Assembly: GCF_003226535.1 (NCBI RefSeq)
Contig: NZ_QKOB01000004.1
Location: 184,746 to 248,745 of the forward strand
Source: Meiothermus sp. Pnk-1
GTDB taxonomy: Bacteria; Deinococcota; Deinococci; Deinococcales; Thermaceae
DNA length: 64,000 nucleotides
Direction: 5' to 3'
The position numbers were made by a program, and so were the translations under genes. The notes beneath the pieces were generated by a model that was given only the letters and a program-made list of their open reading frames with translations, was not told the origin of the DNA and ran no database searches. Each line of letters opens with the position of its first letter. The first letter of the stretch is position 1. Below are positions 60,184-64,000 of this stretch, piece after piece.

Positions 60184-61149
60184 TCACTTGAGGTAGCGAT
60201 CGAAGAAGGCTACCGACTTGCGCATGGCTGTGGCGAAGCTCTGGCTCAGGTTGTGGTCGTTGCCGGGGTAGAGGTAGAGCTCATGGGTTTGCCCGGCTGC
60301 TTTGAGCTGAGCCGAGAGCCGCTGGGAAAAGCTCACCGGAACCACGTTGTCGGCTAGCCCGTGATGGAGCTGGATGGGCGAGACCCCCTGGCTTAGGTAG
60401 CTGTTGGCCGAGATGGCGTTCCAGAAAGCCGGGTTGTTCTCGGGGGTGCCGTACTGGCGGATGAACTCCTCGCGTCGGCGACGGGCTTGCGAGGGAATGG
60501 TACCCGGACGACTGGGCCGCCGCCAGCCGCCCAGAATGTCGCTGTAGGGAGCCACTACCCCCGCCCAGATCACCCCGGCCCGGATGCGCCGGTCGATCAC
60601 CATGGCCCGCAGGGTCAGGTAGCCCCCCATCGAATGCCCCCACATGCCGATGCGCTCGGGGTTGACTTCCCCAAAGCGACGCAGCGAGGCGTAGGCGTTG
60701 AGCACGTCGATGGTGTAACCCGGCGACCAGTAGGCCCCGCTGGGCTCGCCCTCGGAGTTGCCGTGGCCGCGCAGGTCGATCTTGAACACCACATAGCCCT
60801 GCCGGGCGAAGCCGTCGACGTAGGCCACGTAGCGCTCGGTGGTGCGGTACTGCTCGGGGGGGATGTAGCCATGCACGAAGACGATGCCCGGCCAGCCCCC
60901 CTGGGGCTTCTTGCCGCTCGGGATGGTGAGCAGCCCGTAAATCTTGAGCCCCTCTGAGCGGTAAGAGGCGATGTAGCGCTGGTAGTTGGGGCCGGGAGCC
61001 AGGCGCTGCTCGAGGACGATGGCCGAACCGGGGTAGCTGCCCCGCCGCAGGGTCTCGATCGCCATGGGGTGCTCGAGGGGATTGGCCTGGGCCAGGGCTG
61101 TGCTGAGGCCCACAGCCGCCACCACCGGAAGGAGCCGGGTGATGCTCAT
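60184..61149 (-). CDS. exported alpha/beta hydrolase (prolyl oligopeptidase-like)
   Basis: A 321-residue hydrolase with a signal peptide (to about residue 21, STALA). Catalytic Ser is in GMWGHSMGGYLTLRAM, Asp in HHGLADNVVPVSFS and His in PGNDHNLSQSF; the oxyanion motif is IVFVHGYIPPEQYR. The fold fits S9/dienelactone-hydrolase-type esterases or peptidases. It lies within the copper island, but its substrate and link to copper are not apparent. Confidence 0.88.
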   Translation of the reverse strand: MSITRLLPVVAAVGLSTALAQANPLEHPMAIETLRRGSYPGSAIVLEQRLAPGPNYQRYIASYRSEGLKIYGLLTIPSGKKPQGGWPGIVFVHGYIPPEQYRTTERYVAYVDGFARQGYVVFKIDLRGHGNSEGEPSGAYWSPGYTIDVLNAYASLRRFGEVNPERIGMWGHSMGGYLTLRAMVIDRRIRAGVIWAGVVAPYSDILGGWRRPSRPGTIPSQARRRREEFIRQYGTPENNPAFWNAISANSYLSQGVSPIQLHHGLADNVVPVSFSQRLSAQLKAAGQTHELYLYPGNDHNLSQSFATAMRKSVAFFDRYLK

Positions 61150-61193
61150 GGACCAAAATTAAACTCGGAAGGCTGCCTCGAGTAGAAGCCGCC

Positions 61194-61510
61194 TTACCAA
61201 GGCGAAGCGGGGAGGGTGAACCAGAAGGTGCTGCCCTCGCCCACCTCACTCTCGAGCTGGTGTAGCACCACGTTGCAGGGCAGCAACAGCCCGATGTCAC
61301 GGTCTGTATCTAGGGCCTGCCGGGCCAGGTTGGGGTTGCAGGCCCCAGGATCAGGTAGGGTTCGTACTCCAGGCCTAGCTTCTCCTTCAGGGTCTTTAAT
61401 CTCGCTCAGAATGCCAAAACCTTGGGCTTTCAGCGCCTCCACAGCTCGAGCCCTGACCTCGATCAAGTCACCTGACAAAACAAAACGGTTTTCATCGCAT
61501 AGTTCGGCAT
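61194..61510 (-). pseudogene. decayed DUF302 gene joined to histidine-kinase tail
   Basis: GGAGGTAAAT precedes ATG 61510 (MPNYAMKTVL). A tandem TTTTG duplication then shifts the frame into SGDLIEVRARAVEALKAQG. The middle is shifted again: TLKEKLGLEYEPYLILG is found in another frame between an A-run (near AAAGACC) and a G-run, before CNPNLARQALDTDRDIGLLL returns to the first frame. The last 20 residues, around SEVGEGSTFWFTLP, match the C-terminal end of sensor histidine kinases, not DUF302. The gene appears inactivated by slippage and recombination. Confidence 0.75.
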
Positions 61511-61520
61511 ATTTACCTCC

Positions 61521-63032
61521 TCACCCCTGCACCTGCAAGATCCCCATCATGCCGCGATCCTCGTGCTCGGCGATGTGGCAGTGATAAACGGTGGTGCCGG
61601 TAAAGTTGCGAAAGGGAATGCCAATGCGTACCACATCGTTTTTCTTGAGGTTCACAGTATCCTTCCAGGCCCGGTAGGGCACCGGCTTGCCGCCCCGCGA
61701 AATCACCTGGAAGGGGTAGGTGTGCAGGTGGAAGGGGTGGTCCATGTCGGTCTTGTTGACCAGCTCCCAGACCTCGAGGGTACCCAGCTGGGCCTGCACA
61801 TCGACCCGGTTCGGGTCGAACATCTGGTTGTTGATGAAGAACTCGGCCTGCATCATGCGCTCGCCCAGCTCGAAGCGGCGGGTGGCCACGGCCTTGCTGG
61901 GGTCGAGCCGTTCGACGGGGGCCAGCGAGGCGGGCAGGGGCAGGGGTTTGGGGCTGGCCGGGGCCACGACGGTGAGCAGGGTCTCGAGGCGGGTGGCTCC
62001 CATGCCCATCATGGAGCCCATCATCCCCGTGTCGCCCATGCCCCCCATGCCGCCGTGGTCCATCATCCCCATCCCTTGGCCCATCCCCTGGCCCATGCCC
62101 TGGTCGCCCATCATGCCGTTCATGCCGCCGTGCATCATCATCGCGCCGCGGTCGTAGGGGAGGGCCTGCAGCCGGTAGTTGCCGGGCCGACTCAGGCGCA
62201 CGAGCACCTCGGCCCGCTCGCCGGGGGCCAGCAGGAGCTCGGTGAGCTCGACGGGCTTCTCGAGGAAGCCGCCGTCGGTGGCGATGAGGTAGAGGGGATG
62301 GTTTTCCAACGCCAGCCGGTAGTAGCGGGCGTTGCTGGCGTTCAGGAGCCGCAGGCGCAGGGTGGCTTTCTGAGCACGCAGGGTCGGGCGCACGGCGGCG
62401 TTGACGGTGAGCAGGTTGCCCTCCCGGCCGTTCATCCAGTCCATTTGTGTCCAGGCCGGGATCCGGTCGCCGGAGAAAGCCCAGTCCTTGAGCACCAAGA
62501 AGTGTTCCTCGGCCCCCTTCAACTCGGGCAGGGCGTCGAGCGGCCCCTCCACCACCAGCAGGCCCGCCAGCCCCGCGTAGAGCTGTGGGGCCACCCGGCC
62601 GTGGACGTGGGGGTGGTACCAGTAAGTCCCCGCCGAGCCCTTGGGGATCGTGAACTCATAAAGGCGGCTCTCGCCGGGCTGGACCAGGGCCAGTGGGTCG
62701 TCCACGCTGGCGGGCACGTGCAAGCCGTGCAGGTGCAGGTTGGTGGCCTCGGGAAGGTTGTTGGTGAAGTTCAGCCGCACCGTCTCGCCCTCGCGCACCC
62801 GCAGGGTAGGGCCGGGGAAGCCGCCGTAGGTCATCAGCCGGGCGGGCTTGCCGCTCAGGGTCAGGTTGCTCTGCCGGGCGGTGATCTGGGCCTCCACCAC
62901 GCCATCGGCCCGGAGCACCTCGAGCGTGCGGGGCTGGGGAAAGGGGCTTTGAGCAAAGGCGGGGAGCCTCGAGAGCCCGTAGCTGCTCGCCAGGCCCAGG
63001 GCTCCGTACTTCAACAGTTCGCGTCGGTTCAT
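61521..63032 (-). CDS. multicopper oxidase, CueO-like
   Basis: A 503-residue periplasmic laccase-type enzyme oxidising Cu(I). Twin-arginine signal MNRRELLKYG with cleavage near residue 28. Copper ligands: HLHGLHVPA, YWYHPHVHGR, DHPFHLHTYPF and VYHCHIAEHEDRGMMG (Cys-His pathway and axial Met). Residues about 335-395 are a Met/Gly/His-rich loop (MMMHGGMNGMMGDQGM and more), as in CueO, likely a Cu(I) delivery surface. GGAGG lies 5 nt before ATG 63032. It follows the Csp gene by about 90 bp. Confidence 0.95.
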   Translation of the reverse strand: MNRRELLKYGALGLASSYGLSRLPAFAQSPFPQPRTLEVLRADGVVEAQITARQSNLTLSGKPARLMTYGGFPGPTLRVREGETVRLNFTNNLPEATNLHLHGLHVPASVDDPLALVQPGESRLYEFTIPKGSAGTYWYHPHVHGRVAPQLYAGLAGLLVVEGPLDALPELKGAEEHFLVLKDWAFSGDRIPAWTQMDWMNGREGNLLTVNAAVRPTLRAQKATLRLRLLNASNARYYRLALENHPLYLIATDGGFLEKPVELTELLLAPGERAEVLVRLSRPGNYRLQALPYDRGAMMMHGGMNGMMGDQGMGQGMGQGMGMMDHGGMGGMGDTGMMGSMMGMGATRLETLLTVVAPASPKPLPLPASLAPVERLDPSKAVATRRFELGERMMQAEFFINNQMFDPNRVDVQAQLGTLEVWELVNKTDMDHPFHLHTYPFQVISRGGKPVPYRAWKDTVNLKKNDVVRIGIPFRNFTGTTVYHCHIAEHEDRGMMGILQVQG

Positions 63033-63121
63033 AACGCCTCCTGCTTTAGCCTGCGCGTGGAGTGTTAAGCCTGTGCAAAGGGCAACCCCCGGCCGTGGCC
63101 GGGGGCTCGAGGGGGCGGGCA

Positions 63122-63502
63122 TCAGGCGGCCTGGGCCATGCGGCGGCACTCCTGGGCGCAGCGGCGGCAGGCGTCGGCACAGGCCCTCATCGTGCCGTCG
63201 GGGTCATCGATGGCCTCGCAACTCTGGGCGCACGCCTCGCAGACCTCGGCACAGGCCCGGCAGACCTGGGCGTGGAGCCGCGAGCCCCGCAGCATGAAGT
63301 CCTTGGCCGTCTCGCAAATCTGTACACAGTCCATCATAATGGTCATGTGGACGGGCTCGACGTGCTGGCCGCCGTGCTGCAGGCAGTGTTGAACGGTGGT
63401 GAGGCATACGTCGTGGCACTCCCCGCAGGCCTCGGTGCAAGCCTGCATGGCGGGGCTCATGCCGGTGGTGCCGTGGGTGTGGTGCTGGCTGCTGTGCTGC
63501 AT
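63122..63502 (-). CDS. Csp-type copper storage protein (four-helix bundle, 16 Cys)
   Basis: A 126-residue Cys-rich helical bundle (DUF326). Sixteen Cys recur as CxxxC and CxxC along helices, e.g. CTEACGECHDVC, CRACAEVCEACAQSC and CADACRRCAQEC. A His-rich N-terminus (QHSSQHHTHG) precedes them. No signal peptide, so it resembles cytosolic Csp3, which packs many Cu(I) ions inside the bundle. AGGAGG lies 7 nt before ATG 63502. It is the first gene of the unit that continues with the multicopper oxidase. Confidence 0.92.
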   Translation of the reverse strand: MQHSSQHHTHGTTGMSPAMQACTEACGECHDVCLTTVQHCLQHGGQHVEPVHMTIMMDCVQICETAKDFMLRGSRLHAQVCRACAEVCEACAQSCEAIDDPDGTMRACADACRRCAQECRRMAQAA

Positions 63503-63661
63503 GGCTGGACCTCCTGAAATTCGGCCTTTCGGCCCTGATACTGCTGGCAATTCCGGACGACGAGAGGCAGAGTTAAAGCTCGAGCCGGCGGGTCGAAGGA
63601 GGTTCAACTTTAGCCCCCCCGCCTGAAGTTGCCTTGAGCGTCGGCTGAAACTACCGGGTTT

Positions 63662-63694
63662 ACAAAGGCTTAACACCAAGGCATTAGCCTTTGT
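63662..63694. repeat. 9-bp inverted repeat upstream of Csp gene
   Basis: ACAAAGGCT (63662-63670) and AGCCTTTGT (63686-63694) form a perfect inverted repeat with a 15-nt spacer, about 160 bp upstream of the Csp start. It could be an operator or the end region of the neighbouring insertion sequence. Confidence 0.4.
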
Positions 63695-63755
63695 CGGAGA
63701 GGAAGCTTATGACCCATCAACCCGACCGAAGAGGGTGTGTCCTGGATTTAGGCAA

Positions 63756-64000
63756 CTAGGCTGCAGTAGGGAAAGCGCCGTGTCGGACGGCGTGGAAAGG
63801 TGTGACGGGGCTGTGGGAGAAGAACCGCGAGCGGACCAGGGCCTTAGCGCTCGCTCCGGATTCGCTCCAGTGGGCCCCGGTGATCTTGAGTCTTTGGCCG
63901 ATGACGTGCTTGTTGGCGCCTTCGATCTGACCTGAGCCGATGACCTCAATACCTTCCCGCTTGAAGCGGGGATAGTCGGTGTGGTCGAGGTGGGCCTGCT
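63756..64000 (-). mobile_element. ISKra4-like transposase, 3' part (continues beyond window)
   Basis: Reading in from the window edge, the frame gives GIEVIGSGQIEGANKHVIGQ, RLKITGAHWSESGASAKALV and ends FHAVRHGAFPTAA with TAG at 63756. The GSGxxEGANKxVxGxRLK...WS block is typical of the C-terminus of ISKra4-type transposases. About 81 codons are visible and the start lies outside. The terminal inverted repeat should fall between about 63700 and 63755. It borders the copper island. Confidence 0.75.

Noticed and set aside
61563..63068. 501-codon open frame antisense to the multicopper oxidase gene
   Set aside because: Codon-phase artefact; the minus-strand product has all copper ligands and a Tat signal.

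Overview
The window reads as chromosome of a high-GC thermophile of the Deinococcus-Thermus group, most likely a Meiothermus-type member of the Thermaceae. Reasons: a Thermus-type PilF with three N-terminal GSPII modules; a CsoR with a Cys-His-His metal site; very frequent CTCGAG-rich codon runs; and many genes whose -10 box (TANNNT) lies only 5-9 nt before the start codon, as expected for leaderless mRNAs. I found no rRNA, tRNA or CRISPR array.

Layout. 1-2.0 kb: a secreted PEGA-like protein, a secreted thermonuclease and a small coiled-coil protein. 2.0-4.1 kb: a scar with two truncated copies of one transposase, a cytochrome P450 fragment and an intact VapBC-type toxin-antitoxin pair. 4.2-10.7 kb (minus strand): pgeF, yqeG, pilF, pilT and a GH5 lipoprotein; pgeF looks frameshifted. 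10.8-14.6 kb: an AT-richer island with an IclR regulator, a secreted cytochrome c-PQQ dehydrogenase and a secreted protein. 14.7-17.7 kb: DUF4395, ispG and a stand-alone TnpB element. 17.8-23.3 kb: S10 peptidase, an MhqD/MhqO-like pair, a glutaredoxin-like protein, YceI and two HxlR regulators. A shared 10-bp palindrome lies inside the mhqO and yceI promoters.

23.4-30.3 kb is a trp operon, trpL-trpE-trpS-trpG-GT2-GT2-GT2-trpD. It has a textbook attenuator with a WGWWW leader peptide, an Fe-S-type tryptophanyl-tRNA synthetase and three glycosyltransferases between trpG and trpD. 30.3-43.2 kb: gyrB, uvrB, DUF4384/PEGA/MliC secreted proteins, an E2-like protein without its catalytic motif, an M29 aminopeptidase, a zinc alcohol dehydrogenase and ribosomal protein S1. 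43.4-52.4 kb: CBS protein, Kef-type antiporter, LysM-NlpC/P60 hydrolase, cmk, aroA, nrnA, ndk, a kinase-propeller fusion and a lipoprotein.

52.4-63.5 kb is a copper-handling island on the minus strand: copZ-csoR-copA, a second P1B ATPase with DUF305, Met-rich exported proteins, a PepSY-like protein, a SHOCT protein, a multicopper oxidase and a 16-Cys copper storage protein. GC-rich palindromes upstream of both ATPase units suggest one CsoR regulon. The window ends inside an ISKra4-like transposase.

Dispersed repeats add structure: degenerate heptad repeats (GCGTNNN) at several loci, and hairpin-bearing units of about 41 bp in two clusters of opposite orientation.
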